A stretch of 64,000 nt of DNA from Flavipsychrobacter stenotrophus (GCF_002954265.1 NZ_PPSL01000002.1:806001-870000); one strand, 5' to 3'. Shown: positions 9,332 through 19,143, counted from the first letter of the stretch. The notes: a model not told the origin generated them from the letters alone. Program-made: numbers and translations.

Positions 9332-10144
9332 ATGCTGTGTTTTCCAAATTCTAAGATCAACATCGGACTATACGTCACGCGCCGCCGCGATGATGGGTAC
9401 CACGATATTGAAACTATCTTCTACCCCGTGACTTTTCACGACTCGCTGGAGATAGTACCTGCTACTGAAACACAGCTACACCTGAGCGGATTAAAAGTAG
9501 GTAGCAACCTGCAGGAGAACCTGGTATGGAAGGCCTATAAGATATTGTCAGAACGCTTTCCGGGAAAGATACCGGCACTGAACATATACCTGCACAAGGC
9601 TATTCCTATGGGCGCAGGATTGGGTGGAGGGTCTGCAGATGGCGCTTTTATGCTGAAGCTTATCAATGACTTCTGCAACCTGCATATAGATAAAGCAATG
9701 CTTGCCGCTATGGCGCTTGAACTGGGTAGCGACTGCCCTTTCTTTATCTACAATACCCCGCAACTGGCAACGGGGCGCGGCGAACAAATGACCAACATTG
9801 CACTAGACCTTTCGGCCTATAGTATACAACTGATCTGCCCGAAAGTGCATGTGTCTACCAGAGATGCATTTGGTATGATGGTACCAAAGTCTGCACCATT
9901 TGACCTGCAGCACCTGGGCACATTGCCGGTGAGCCGATGGAAAGGAACGATCAGTAATGATTTTGAAACACCGGTGTTTAACCACCACCCTGTGCTGGCA
10001 ACCATAAAAAATCAACTCTACGAACAGGGCGCTCTCTATGCGTCTATGAGTGGTAGCGGCTCGGCATTGTACGGTATCTTCCCAAAGAATACACGCGCTG
10101 TTATTACTGCTGATGTTGTGTTTAAGGATGTATTTATGGAATAG
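9332..10144 (+). CDS. ispE: 4-diphosphocytidyl-2-C-methyl-D-erythritol kinase
   Basis: 270 residues from ATG 9332; upstream in-frame codons lack family similarity. It is a GHMP kinase: N-terminal SKINIGLYVTRRRDDGYHD, the ATP loop IPMGAGLGGGSADGAF, and C-terminal SGSGSALYGIF. It phosphorylates CDP-ME in the MEP pathway for isoprenoid precursors. TTACTTTG at 9264-9271 may be part of its promoter, with a leader of about 60 bases. Confidence 0.93.
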   Translation: MLCFPNSKINIGLYVTRRRDDGYHDIETIFYPVTFHDSLEIVPATETQLHLSGLKVGSNLQENLVWKAYKILSERFPGKIPALNIYLHKAIPMGAGLGGGSADGAFMLKLINDFCNLHIDKAMLAAMALELGSDCPFFIYNTPQLATGRGEQMTNIALDLSAYSIQLICPKVHVSTRDAFGMMVPKSAPFDLQHLGTLPVSRWKGTISNDFETPVFNHHPVLATIKNQLYEQGALYASMSGSGSALYGIFPKNTRAVITADVVFKDVFME

Positions 10145-10246
10145 TATTGGCAAAGACTACCGAGACTTTGGGTAGTTCACATCTCCTATTTTTCTATGAC
10201 ATTAAACTCTGACAGTCATTTACTATCAAAGTAAAAACACATTGCT

Positions 10247-11875
10247 TTGAAGAAATTTCTACTTACGTTATTGTTCCTCCCATCGCTCCTCAATGCGCAG
10301 ACCATAGGGCTTATTCAACATAGCAACGGCAGCAATGATGATGGCTACGTACTCTTTGCGCCCATTACCTACACTACCACCTACCTTATCAATAAATGTG
10401 GCCGACTGGTTCACAGTTGGAATAGTAGTTACAAGCCCTCGCAGTCTGTGTATATCTTAGCCGATGGTACACTGTTAAGACCAGGCAACACGGGCAATTC
10501 AATCTTTACTGCAGGTGGTACCGGCGGTATTATTGAGAAACTGGCATGGGACGGAACGGTTCAGTGGAACTACACAATTTCAGACACAACACAATGCCAG
10601 CACCACGATATAAAACAACTACCCAATGGCAATATACTGGCTATTGTATGGGAACTGAAATCATCGGCCGATGCTATTGGAGCAGGCCGCAACCCAACAC
10701 TAACAGGCGTTACGCTGTGGAGCGAAAAGATAATAGAGCTGCACCCATCGGGTACAAACACCGCGACAATAGTATGGGAATGGCATGTGTGGGATCACCT
10801 GGTACAGGACTATGATAATACAAAGCCTTACTATGGAACTGTTGCCAACAACCCTCAATTGATCGATCTGAACTATGCAGCTACAACGCAAACCGACTGG
10901 CTGCATTTTAATGCCATTGACTATAATCCTGCGCTCGACCAGGTAATGATCAGCAATCACAATTTCGGAGAGATCTGGATCATTGACCATAGTACCACAA
11001 CCACGCAGGCAGCCTCACATGCCGGTGGCACATCGGGTAAGGGTGGCGATCTCCTTTACCGATGGGGAAACCCTGCCGCTTATGACAACGGTACAGCTGC
11101 CGACGAAAAATTATGGGGGCAATACAACGCGCATTGGATAGAAAGCGGCTTGCCGGATGCCGGCAAAATAATGATATTCAACAATGGTCACGGACTACCC
11201 GCTGCTACCAACTATTCATCTGTAGAGATAATAGACCCACCGGTAAACACAAGTGGCGCGTATATCAGCACATTGCCCTATTTACCAGCTGCCTCTTACT
11301 GGACATACACTGCCTCAATACCAACAGATCTCTTCGCAACAAACATATCGGGAGCGCAACAATTGGCAAACGGGAATGTGTTGATATGCGATGGTCCCGC
11401 AGGAGATTTTTTTGAGATCGACACTGCGCGCAATAAAGTGTGGGACTACATAAACCCGGTTAAGAACACTGGGCCAATGACGCAGGGTACCGCACCAGCA
11501 CAAAATGCCGTTTTCAGGTGCTCATTCTATCCGTCCAACTACAGCGGGTTTTCGGGACAAACGCTAATAGCAGGAGCACCAATAGAGATAAATCCAACGG
11601 CCTATACCTGCGATCTTACAGATGTTCAGCACATTGAACGTGCGAAGATTGAGATAAGTCCAAACCCTGCCACCGACCATTTATTCATCAAATCCATTAC
11701 CGGCGAGATAAGTGATGTCATATTATACAATGCAATCGGGCAGGTTATGATATTGCAATCGGGAGCAACAAAGACGCACGAATTAGATCTTCAATATTTG
11801 CCATCAGGCTTGTACTATCTATCTATGAACTGTAATAACAGAAGAACTGTTGATAAAATAATAGTCAGCAAATAA
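10247..11875 (+). CDS. Arylsulfotransferase-like secreted protein with T9SS sorting domain
   Basis: 542 residues. Translation must start at TTG 10247, since no ATG/GTG precedes the signal peptide MKKFLLTLLFLPSLLNAQ. The body has blades typical of arylsulfate sulfotransferase-like beta-propellers: GRLVHSWNS, WDGTVQWNY, QHHDIKQLPNGNIL, HFNAIDYNP, LYRWGNPAAY, GNVLICDGP. The last 75 residues (from about ISPNPATDH) are a type A T9SS sorting domain, so the protein is expected to cross the outer membrane and be cell-attached or secreted. Histidines in the QHHDI region could be catalytic; activity is inferred only. It is convergent with the frameshifted metalloprotease. Confidence 0.8.
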   Translation: MKKFLLTLLFLPSLLNAQTIGLIQHSNGSNDDGYVLFAPITYTTTYLINKCGRLVHSWNSSYKPSQSVYILADGTLLRPGNTGNSIFTAGGTGGIIEKLAWDGTVQWNYTISDTTQCQHHDIKQLPNGNILAIVWELKSSADAIGAGRNPTLTGVTLWSEKIIELHPSGTNTATIVWEWHVWDHLVQDYDNTKPYYGTVANNPQLIDLNYAATTQTDWLHFNAIDYNPALDQVMISNHNFGEIWIIDHSTTTTQAASHAGGTSGKGGDLLYRWGNPAAYDNGTAADEKLWGQYNAHWIESGLPDAGKIMIFNNGHGLPAATNYSSVEIIDPPVNTSGAYISTLPYLPAASYWTYTASIPTDLFATNISGAQQLANGNVLICDGPAGDFFEIDTARNKVWDYINPVKNTGPMTQGTAPAQNAVFRCSFYPSNYSGFSGQTLIAGAPIEINPTAYTCDLTDVQHIERAKIEISPNPATDHLFIKSITGEISDVILYNAIGQVMILQSGATKTHELDLQYLPSGLYYLSMNCNNRRTVDKIIVSK

Positions 11876-11888
11876 TACCCCACCCTGC

Positions 11889-12737
11889 TTATTCAAGCGG
11901 CGTAAACTCTTTACTACTATTCACCTCTCCTGCGCTCTGCATAACTGCAAGTGCCCTATCTATCCTGCTACTATCTTTTGCGTTGAGAATTATCACCGGG
12001 CGTTTTTGATCATCAAAGAAACTGATCACTCCTTCTGCGTCCGACTTGTAAGATCTGAGTTGCCGAAATCGCTCACAGAGCAACTTATAGTTGGCCGCAT
12101 GATCTCTATAAACTATAAAGAACTGTGTACCTGTTGCCTGATCGAGTTGCTGGATAGATTCTGATATAGGGTAAGAACCATAAGAACTTGTGATGCGATA
12201 ATACTTATGAATGACACCATTGATGTTTCCAAAATCCTGTTGTGTTGCGGCGTCAGTATAAATGTTGACCTTGTTCATCAGGTTCTGGTAGTTTTTGTAC
12301 GCTACCGGAAATCGGTCACTGAATAATGCTATAGCCCTATGTACAAATGCACTGTCCAACTGGTTGTTAGCTGCAATATATTCTTTGACCATTGGGTATA
12401 TGGCGTGACCAAAAGTATTTATATACTCATTGTCATACCAGCCAGTTTTATCTTCTTTACCGCTCAATTGCTCGTAAGCCCAACCGTTGCCACATGCGGT
12501 AGCCAGTGCCTCGTCTATGTAGTTATATGCGAACAGTGCATTAGGATCTTTACTAGTGGCAAACCATCTGTCCATTGATGATTGCAATGTAATCGGCTGC
12601 TCGCCATACAGTACATGGCATATCTCATGAACAGCTACGCTTACCCGCATATCATAATCCTTTTCTTCGGTAAGCACAGCAAGAACAAGACTATTACTAT
12701 GAGGGGTTGCAGTAGTGTTGCCTCTCTTTCCAGGCAC
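11889..12737 (-). CDS. HExxH metalloprotease, C-terminal part of a frameshifted gene
   Basis: 282 codons from a GTG at 12737 that is probably not a true start. It carries the zinc-site motif HEICH (in VAVHEICHVLYGE) and a downstream DEALATACGNGWAYEQ, where Glu could be the third zinc ligand (gluzincin pattern). It overlaps the frame of the upstream piece by 97 bases and reads smoothly on from it if one base is added at the GGGG run 12738-12741 (plus strand). The joined product would be about 475 residues: an exported zinc peptidase with N-terminal signal. No close family was recognised. Confidence 0.65.
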   Translation of the reverse strand: MPGKRGNTTATPHSNSLVLAVLTEEKDYDMRVSVAVHEICHVLYGEQPITLQSSMDRWFATSKDPNALFAYNYIDEALATACGNGWAYEQLSGKEDKTGWYDNEYINTFGHAIYPMVKEYIAANNQLDSAFVHRAIALFSDRFPVAYKNYQNLMNKVNIYTDAATQQDFGNINGVIHKYYRITSSYGSYPISESIQQLDQATGTQFFIVYRDHAANYKLLCERFRQLRSYKSDAEGVISFFDDQKRPVIILNAKDSSRIDRALAVMQSAGEVNSSKEFTPLE

Positions 12738-13318
12738 GGGGTATATGCTACAGTAAAAGGGACATCTTTACTCCAGGTGCTACCATAAAAGTGGCTTAGC
12801 TTGTTGAAAATGTTATCTAGTCGCGTGTTGTATTGCTGTAGTGCCGCCAGCTGACCACTCATTGCTTTGGTGTATGGTTTGCCGAGTATCTTATCGTAGT
12901 ATGGCGCAACATCATTCATCACCTTGCGCAGCTGCAACCATGTTTCATTTGGCAACAATCCCACTATGCGCTGCATGAACTCGCGTTCATCCTTCGCCTG
13001 AACTGCGGCTATATTTATGAGATCCATTGTAGTGCGTGGACGGGGCCTGCTATCGGGGTAACCCGGTATGGTATAGCTGTAGTCGAGCCCAAGGTTTCTG
13101 TAGTCCTCTATCACCGCGGCAAACTTCACCTTGTCTTCTGCGGGAACATTTTTGGCTATATATTCGGCAAGTGTGCGGGACATATCTCCGCTACCTGATG
13201 CTGTTTTTAAAAACGCAAGTATACTCAGTTGCTTACTTTCTTTAAAGCTGATAAGCGACTGCGCATGTAGTGTATATGTAGCTATTAAGAGTAATAATGT
13301 AAAGAGACGCTCCTTCAT
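12641..13318 (-). CDS. HExxH metalloprotease, N-terminal part of a frameshifted gene
   Basis: Starts at ATG 13318 with a signal peptide (MKERLFTLLLLIATYTLHAQ). The conserved-looking sequence runs to FTVAYTP near 12741; the residues after that (CLEREATLLQ onwards) are the wrong frame, read to a stop at 12641. The C-terminal catalytic part continues in another frame. Either a 1-base deletion in a C-tract (on the coding strand TATACCCCGTG), a sequencing error, or programmed frameshifting explains it. The N-terminal 190 residues are mostly helical with no recognised motif. Confidence 0.65.
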   Translation of the reverse strand: MKERLFTLLLLIATYTLHAQSLISFKESKQLSILAFLKTASGSGDMSRTLAEYIAKNVPAEDKVKFAAVIEDYRNLGLDYSYTIPGYPDSRPRPRTTMDLINIAAVQAKDEREFMQRIVGLLPNETWLQLRKVMNDVAPYYDKILGKPYTKAMSGQLAALQQYNTRLDNIFNKLSHFYGSTWSKDVPFTVAYTPCLEREATLLQPLIVIVLFLLCLPKKRIMICG

Positions 13319-13387
13319 ACGTTCTGATTTAGAGAAGTAAAATAATGATCATTACTGCAAAAGAAGGTTAAATATTAACCTGACAGT

Positions 13388-13822
13388 TTACCGCCCACTT
13401 TCATTGATCAACTTTATAGCCTCAGCTCTTGTTAATGTATCTGCTTCAATTATTTTTTTCAGAGAGTCCCTATATGGCTGAGGTATGGCACTGTCGATAA
13501 TTGTAACTGAGGTTGCGGGCGCACCCACAAAGAAAGGGTTAGTATGATCGAATACAGACGAAACATGCAGCAAATGAAAAATAAAGACCACAGCTCCTGC
13601 AAAGCCGGTTATGCCCAGCACATTTTTCCCTTTAGGCTTTTTCACTTCAGTCTCAGGCAATAATTTCTTATAGTCTTCTAATATTGTAGTTTGATATAGA
13701 GGCAAGTATTCAGGCATACCATATTCAGCACGTACAAGCGTTTCATCACTTACTTCCTCCAGTAGTTCTTCAACTTCCAGAGGACCCAGTATTTGTCCGT
13801 CTTGTTTGTAGTAGTACCTCAT
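13388..13822 (-). CDS. GYF_2 (DUF4339)-type domain protein with one membrane segment
   Basis: 144 residues from ATG 13822, a start that avoids overlap with the upstream gene. Residues 1-50 (MRYYYKQDGQILGPLEVEEL) match the GYF_2 pattern, a small domain with the Y-x-x-x-G-Q-x-x-G-P signature thought to bind peptides. A hydrophobic stretch about residues 80-100 is a single membrane span. The tail is short and polar. It lies 14 bases downstream of the lipoprotein gene at 13837, so the two are probably co-transcribed. Confidence 0.7.
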   Translation of the reverse strand: MRYYYKQDGQILGPLEVEELLEEVSDETLVRAEYGMPEYLPLYQTTILEDYKKLLPETEVKKPKGKNVLGITGFAGAVVFIFHLLHVSSVFDHTNPFFVGAPATSVTIIDSAIPQPYRDSLKKIIEADTLTRAEAIKLINESGR

Positions 13823-13836
13823 GATAGGAATTGATT

Positions 13837-14445
13837 TTACAAAACGATATTCTTCCTGAGCAGCTCCCATACAAAATGCTTCTGAGAATCGGAAGGGTGA
13901 TTCAGGCGCATTTTAATAAGGCCGTTAGCCTCATTAAGGAAAAGGCTATTGTTGTATTTCAGAGTGGAGTCGTCTGTAATGATGCTTTCATTGACGTCGG
14001 CATAGTAGTAGGCATTCAACTGAAAGGTAGGATAATTGATAGTTAACGGGTAGAGCAGGTAACCGCATGGATAATAAACGCCTGGGTAAGTGTTACTCAT
14101 CACTTTAACGGAGAGTTGATTTCTTACAAAGCGTAATTCCCACAGAGAGGTATCACCCTTATCGGCGCTTATCTGTTGCATTTGTGCTATTACATTCTGG
14201 ACTTCAAGGCCCGACCGCAGACCGATGTTGGTGTTAGTGGACGAGGTGATAAAAAAGCTATCAATTCTTCCTGAAATAGAATCGCGCATTATCCAGTAGG
14301 AGCCTGGTTTATAGCTAAAGCGTTCTAACAATGCGGGGGTGACGCCAATTACATTGTTCTTTCGTTTGATACAGGAAGACGAAAATACTATGCCGGTAAA
14401 AATGACCGGCAGCAAGATAAGGATATATGGTTTTAAGCCCTTCAT
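13837..14445 (-). CDS. Lipoprotein, paralogue of the gene at 19307
   Basis: 202 residues with a lipoprotein signal (hydrophobic run then SSSC, Cys25). The mature start FSYKPGSYWIMRDSISGRID aligns with FNFQPGTYWIYRDSVTGKED in the product of 19307-19855, so the two are diverged paralogues sharing a PG-[ST]-YWI-x-RDS motif. The rest looks like beta-sandwich sequence. Likely an outer-membrane or periplasmic lipoprotein of unknown role. Confidence 0.7.
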   Translation of the reverse strand: MKGLKPYILILLPVIFTGIVFSSSCIKRKNNVIGVTPALLERFSYKPGSYWIMRDSISGRIDSFFITSSTNTNIGLRSGLEVQNVIAQMQQISADKGDTSLWELRFVRNQLSVKVMSNTYPGVYYPCGYLLYPLTINYPTFQLNAYYYADVNESIITDDSTLKYNNSLFLNEANGLIKMRLNHPSDSQKHFVWELLRKNIVL

Positions 14446-14535
14446 AATGAACGTATTCGGGATAATGTATAGGCAGTAAAAATATAGAAATTTTTGAAGA
14501 TTATGCCGGTGGGGTTTTTAATGGCGGCTAACTTG

Positions 14536-14620
14536 TTTCGCCCCTTCAGGGCTTTGAGTTTCGTACCCTATTTAACCGAGGGCTTTACCCTCGGCTGTTA
14601 TATTTCGCCCTTTCAGGGCT
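14536..14620. repeat. Three-hairpin intergenic repeat, copy 1
   Basis: TTTCGCCCCTTCAGGGCT (14536-14553), ACCGAGGGCTTTACCCTCGGCT (14574-14595), TTTCGCCCTTTCAGGGCT (14603-14620): two similar hairpins flank a third. A second copy with the same order is at 52211-52298. The remainder of the 336-base spacer 14446-14781 holds only AT-rich sequence and a terminator. Confidence 0.8.
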
Positions 14621-14726
14621 GGCTAAAAATCATTTGATCAACGACATTGCCCCAACGGGTAATGACATGTAAAGAGCCAACTTTTGTATTTTAATTGGTA
14701 GCACAGGAATCTATCGACACAATAAA

Positions 14727-14756
14727 ACAGGGACAAGACGTTTGTCTTGCCCCTGT
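14727..14756 (-). terminator. Terminator of the T9SS cargo gene at 14782
   Basis: 13-bp stem (14727-14739 / 14744-14756) with one position that is a G-U pair in the minus-strand RNA, followed by a T-run on that strand. Confidence 0.75.
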
Positions 14757-14781
14757 CAATCTATTAGTAATGATAATGCAA

Positions 14782-16326
14782 TTACAGTTTCACTATTTTT
14801 TCTGTGTGGAGCATTGTACCGGTAGCGTTTTGTAGTACTACCATATAAGTGCCTTGTGGTAAGTCGCTGATAGCGACCTGAGCCTTGCCACCTGTGGTGG
14901 AGCAAGCTTTGTTGATGACCAACTGACCGGTGATGTTGAAGATCTTTACCGCTGCAATATCGTTACCTGCAGTGGCATTGATCTGAGCAATATACAACTG
15001 GTTGTTAGCTGGATTAGGGTAAATGCTGATGTTAGTTGTATGCTCCGCTACTGTGTTTACACCAGTTGCATCGCGGGTGTAGGTCTGGTAGTAGTAGTGC
15101 TGGTGCGATGTAACGCTATCATAAGCAGTACCGCCCACATGAGGGGTGTAGGCAATGTCGTCGGTAGGCTTGTTATAAGTGTCGTATGTATACACGTTTA
15201 ACGCTCTGAAGAAAGTATCGGGAGTGGTGAGGTCGTACTGGAGTGCATAAACAGAATCGGGCAGCTGGTTGGTGGCCGATACATGTTTTACCTGAGTGTA
15301 TGCACTGACAGGAGTGCCTGCAGAACTGTAATAGGTGGAGCTGATGCCGGTATAATAAGGCACACCAGTGGTCCATGAGAAAGAGTCTACCTCATTAATG
15401 GTGAGTGGCGAAGAAACGGGAGCGTAGCTTACCGTCATCTTTTTAAACTGATCGCCGGGGTAATATTCAAGATCATATCTCGCATTTTCGTACCATGGTA
15501 TTGCTATTGTGTTATCGTATACCCATTGTGATATTCTTGTGGCTTTGCCTGAAGCATCGTAAGTATAGGTGAAACTTCCCTGATGTTCCCATGTACCGGA
15601 AGCCTTACTCTCTGTGCTGTCGGCGCTGATATGAGTGCCTGTATAGTCGAGTGTTCTATACTCCATTGTATCCATAGTGGTTGAAGCGTTATCTATAGAC
15701 AATGAAGAGGTGATACCATTGGCGCCAAATGTATTGATAAAGGTAGAGCTATATGAAAATGGCGGATAGTCTTCAACATATTTGGTGAAGTTATCCGCAG
15801 CATCGTATGTAGAATGGGCTGTTTCATAATACTCTAAGGTGTCTGAAGATATCAGAGAATAAAACCTACTGGAATCACTGAGTATTTCCGGCTTATTGTC
15901 TTTATCGCGCAGACCTATGATATGCCCCTGACCAAGGAAGATGCTGTTGTACAACTGGTAGTAGTTGACGTACGTCATACCATTGTAGTTGTAATAAGAG
16001 CCATGCTGCCCAGAGTAGTAATAGGTCGAGCTGTCGGTGGATATCCATACCGCAGGGCTGGGAGTGGTGGTAGATGTGTCAAAAAAGCGGTAGCTGCTTT
16101 GGGCTATCAATCGCTCGTCGGTAACAGTAGATGTGGTTTTTGATGCGGCAAGTCGCTGACCATTGCCTACCAACTGGTTGAGCAGTGCATCATGAACATG
16201 TTGCGCTCTGATCTTCTGAATGGCTACTTTACTGTTGGGCGCTATGCGCTTCTGTGTTGATTGGGCCTGCGCCTGTGCAGTGATACACAGGGATAGCATC
16301 GCAATGCCGAGTAATGTTCTTGTCAT
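14782..16326 (-). CDS. T9SS-exported protein of unknown function
   Basis: 514 residues from ATG 16326, where a signal peptide begins (MTRTLLGIAMLSLCITAQA). The central 400 residues are Tyr/Ser/Thr-rich with recurring short YTYD-x-SGK and YNYNG-like motifs, reminiscent of YD-type beta repeats, without catalytic signatures. The last 80 residues (from ISIYPNPANNQLYI) are a standard type A T9SS sorting domain with the typical GTYMVVL and KIVKL end. Expected to be surface-anchored or secreted. It has its own terminators on both sides. Confidence 0.75.
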   Translation of the reverse strand: MTRTLLGIAMLSLCITAQAQAQSTQKRIAPNSKVAIQKIRAQHVHDALLNQLVGNGQRLAASKTTSTVTDERLIAQSSYRFFDTSTTTPSPAVWISTDSSTYYYSGQHGSYYNYNGMTYVNYYQLYNSIFLGQGHIIGLRDKDNKPEILSDSSRFYSLISSDTLEYYETAHSTYDAADNFTKYVEDYPPFSYSSTFINTFGANGITSSLSIDNASTTMDTMEYRTLDYTGTHISADSTESKASGTWEHQGSFTYTYDASGKATRISQWVYDNTIAIPWYENARYDLEYYPGDQFKKMTVSYAPVSSPLTINEVDSFSWTTGVPYYTGISSTYYSSAGTPVSAYTQVKHVSATNQLPDSVYALQYDLTTPDTFFRALNVYTYDTYNKPTDDIAYTPHVGGTAYDSVTSHQHYYYQTYTRDATGVNTVAEHTTNISIYPNPANNQLYIAQINATAGNDIAAVKIFNITGQLVINKACSTTGGKAQVAISDLPQGTYMVVLQNATGTMLHTEKIVKL

Positions 16327-16379
16327 GGGAGGATGGATTTTTATAGGAGTAAAACTAACGTTGGGCAAGTATAAATATT

Positions 16380-16407
16380 GTTAAAGCCCGCGGGTGCGGG
16401 CTTTAAC
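16380..16407 (-). terminator. Terminator between two T9SS cargo genes
   Basis: GTTAAAGCCCG / CGGGCTTTAAC, perfect 11-bp stem with 6-base loop, downstream of the 16462-19143 gene on the minus strand. Confidence 0.8.
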
Positions 16408-16461
16408 ATAGATAATTTAACAATGCTCATGTGTAATCACAAGACCAATATTGTTTGCCAG

Positions 16462-19143
16462 TTAATAATTCAACATCAGTTTTCTTACGGACACTTCATG
16501 TGTGTAGAGATTAGTGATACGAAGTATATAGATGCCTGGTGTGTGTCCTGAAAGATCTATAGGGATAACCTTGCTGTTATACTCACTAACCGACACAATG
16601 CGACCGGTAACATCTGATATCTGCAGCGAGTAGCTACCTGCATCGGCGAGGACTAGTGTAGCCTTGCCCATGGTAGGGTTAGGGTAAAGTCGTATTGTGT
16701 TGTCTGTGTGCGTGCGGGACACGCCTGCTGGCCAAGGGGTGCTGATAATATTGGTAGTGGTATTGGTAATAACAGCGGGATTGTAATCAAAATAAATATA
16801 GGCGGTGTTGTGAATGATATCACCGTTGGCGGCAGTTGGTTTTACCTTTACAGAATAGCTGAAGCAGCCGTGGCTGGCAGGTTCGTTTATATTGCTGTCG
16901 GGAAGGTAAATGTCTTTGAATGAGAAGAGAATCCTGTTGCCGGCAAGCCAGGTCAATGAAGGCATATTGTGATTGCTGTTGAGCAGTCGAAATGTACCGG
17001 GGTCGATGTGAGAGTCGAGTGTATCTAATACTGCTATACTTCTAGCAGTGTCATTACCCGTATTCTGGAAACAAATTGTATAGACAAGTTCATCCTCCCG
17101 GTTGAAATACAGGAGGTGGTTTACCAGCTTTATGTTAGGGTCATAACTTGAGAAGATAGGTGTGCGTAACGCCACAGAGTCAGAACCAGGAATAACATTA
17201 TTTGTGAAGGGACAGTCGGCTGTAAATATCAGCGTATCGGTGGAGAAGAGTAGTGTATCTGGTAGGAAGGTAATATTGATCAATGCAAAAGAATCGGGCG
17301 TAAGGTGGAGATTATACGTAAGTATAGCACCTGACACAGAAGCCGGAGCAGGTATAGAACCAATATATGCCGCCCGCGTATCTAAGGTTACAATTAGAGT
17401 AGTATCAACTGTTGCAGCACCATTATTGTGCATGTCTATCATCAGGTTTGTTGGTACTGCCGGATGAACTGCATTGGCAAACATAGATATGCGCAGATCC
17501 CTTGTGCCGGGTATCAAGGTGTCGTAAAAATCATTGCCCGTTAATACTGAGGGTACAGTTGCAGGCAATGTATAACCGCCACACTCATTAGCTACGTATC
17601 CATATGTAGGGTGGGTAACAGCGTAAGTGCCATAGGGTACATTAGCAAAGTAATGAGCTGTATCATTGCAATAACCGTAGTAGTCGACTCCGGTAACTGC
17701 CTCGTGCAATTGTATTGAACCGCGCCTTCTCTGGTCTCCTGAATTGTAGGTGCAGTTATAGTCGTTGTCCTTGTTTATATCTCCTGCTATAAAAACGGGA
17801 TAGCAGTTGAAGTTGCTATCGAAATTGATGGCCGCAATATGTACGGTGCCAGGAATAGAGGTATCGCCCTGCGGAGCTATAACAAATGCACCACCCTGTG
17901 CATTAGGCTGCGGCATCCATTGGTAACCATAGAAATAGGGCCAACTGCCCCCATTGACCCACCACGCATTTTCAGCAAAGGGATAGGGCACAGAATACAA
18001 ATAGTTGAGATGATTGTCGAAAAGCGAGAAGCCCGGGAACAGAGGGGCTGAAAATATGTAATTCCCGGTACTGAGTTCTCTACCAAACCGCGGAAGAAAT
18101 GCATCAGGTAAAAAATTAATGCTACATGTGACAATACTGCTATCCATAACATTGCCCGAATGATCGAATTTCACAAGATAGCCGGAACCTGAGCTGCTTG
18201 CGCTGTCAATGGTGTAAACAGGTAACACGATAGAGGAGTCGTGAGTGCAGAAGATATGCATATTGCCGACTTCAGTCCGCACAGAAGTTGCCATTACGTC
18301 CTGTAGTTTCTTGTCCCACTCTGTAATTCCGTCTGGCGTTAATTTGTGTAAGTAGCGTTTGCCAATAATGGTTCCATCAGTCATTACAGTAAGAAATGAA
18401 TCATCCTGCCTTATGAATACGAGCCCATTTTCTGCCGTAAGACTCATTGTGAGTAAATCAATTGGCACTGATGTATAAGCACACGGAGAACAATCTATTG
18501 TTCTGTATATCTTAGACCATGCTATATTATAATTGCCATCCATTTTATAGACAATTGTTTTCTTTCTTGTGATGTATGGTGTAATCGTATAGTCTGTGGA
18601 GTCTCCGCTATATATAAGGTAAAAAGAGTCGGTATGGGGTATGCCGAACACCCTGATGTCGGCTTGCAACAGGGTTTGCAAATAAACATCCATATAGGCC
18701 TTAGTTGACACAGTGTTTCCCATACTATCAATTTGCCTCAATTGGTATCCTCGTATAGTATTGATATCCTTTGTTGCCAGAATATAATTGCCGTTATTAA
18801 GGCGTGCTATAGACTTGATGATACCACTATAATACACCGTATCATAGGTAGGCGCTGCAGGTGGAATAACATAAGGATAAATTATTGTGTCATGGATAAA
18901 TTCGGTTTTGGTCCACAAAGTATCCCCCTCATTATTTATTCTGACAAGCTTGTTATAAAGCACATAGGGATACGTGGAGTAATTATGAGCAGATGAGATC
19001 GCGATAAGGGCTCCGTGGTTTTGAGTATATTCATAAACCGGGCATTCGCGATACAGCGTGTCGAAATATGTTTTAAAAAAATTCTGACCATGTGCCGCAG
19101 GGAGCGAGAATAGAAGCGCTGCTAATAAGAGTAGCTTTTTCAT
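16462..19143 (-). CDS. Large T9SS-exported protein with DUF7619-type beta domain
   Basis: 893 residues from ATG 19143 (MKKLLLLAALLFSLPAAHGQ signal). Residues about 20-470 read like repeated beta-propeller or delta-60-type segments (GLVFIRQDD, GNYILATKD). Residues about 650-800 match the conserved domain found before T9SS tails (SYDPNIKLVN, LVYTICFQNTGNDTA, TAYIYFDYNPAVITN), usually called DUF7619. The last 80 residues are the T9SS sorting domain (IRLYPNPTMGKATLV). A Cys/Asp-containing segment near 470 (GDINKDNDYNCTYNSGDQ) resembles a calcium-binding linker. Likely a surface protein; function not known. Confidence 0.8.
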   Translation of the reverse strand: MKKLLLLAALLFSLPAAHGQNFFKTYFDTLYRECPVYEYTQNHGALIAISSAHNYSTYPYVLYNKLVRINNEGDTLWTKTEFIHDTIIYPYVIPPAAPTYDTVYYSGIIKSIARLNNGNYILATKDINTIRGYQLRQIDSMGNTVSTKAYMDVYLQTLLQADIRVFGIPHTDSFYLIYSGDSTDYTITPYITRKKTIVYKMDGNYNIAWSKIYRTIDCSPCAYTSVPIDLLTMSLTAENGLVFIRQDDSFLTVMTDGTIIGKRYLHKLTPDGITEWDKKLQDVMATSVRTEVGNMHIFCTHDSSIVLPVYTIDSASSSGSGYLVKFDHSGNVMDSSIVTCSINFLPDAFLPRFGRELSTGNYIFSAPLFPGFSLFDNHLNYLYSVPYPFAENAWWVNGGSWPYFYGYQWMPQPNAQGGAFVIAPQGDTSIPGTVHIAAINFDSNFNCYPVFIAGDINKDNDYNCTYNSGDQRRRGSIQLHEAVTGVDYYGYCNDTAHYFANVPYGTYAVTHPTYGYVANECGGYTLPATVPSVLTGNDFYDTLIPGTRDLRISMFANAVHPAVPTNLMIDMHNNGAATVDTTLIVTLDTRAAYIGSIPAPASVSGAILTYNLHLTPDSFALINITFLPDTLLFSTDTLIFTADCPFTNNVIPGSDSVALRTPIFSSYDPNIKLVNHLLYFNREDELVYTICFQNTGNDTARSIAVLDTLDSHIDPGTFRLLNSNHNMPSLTWLAGNRILFSFKDIYLPDSNINEPASHGCFSYSVKVKPTAANGDIIHNTAYIYFDYNPAVITNTTTNIISTPWPAGVSRTHTDNTIRLYPNPTMGKATLVLADAGSYSLQISDVTGRIVSVSEYNSKVIPIDLSGHTPGIYILRITNLYTHEVSVRKLMLNY

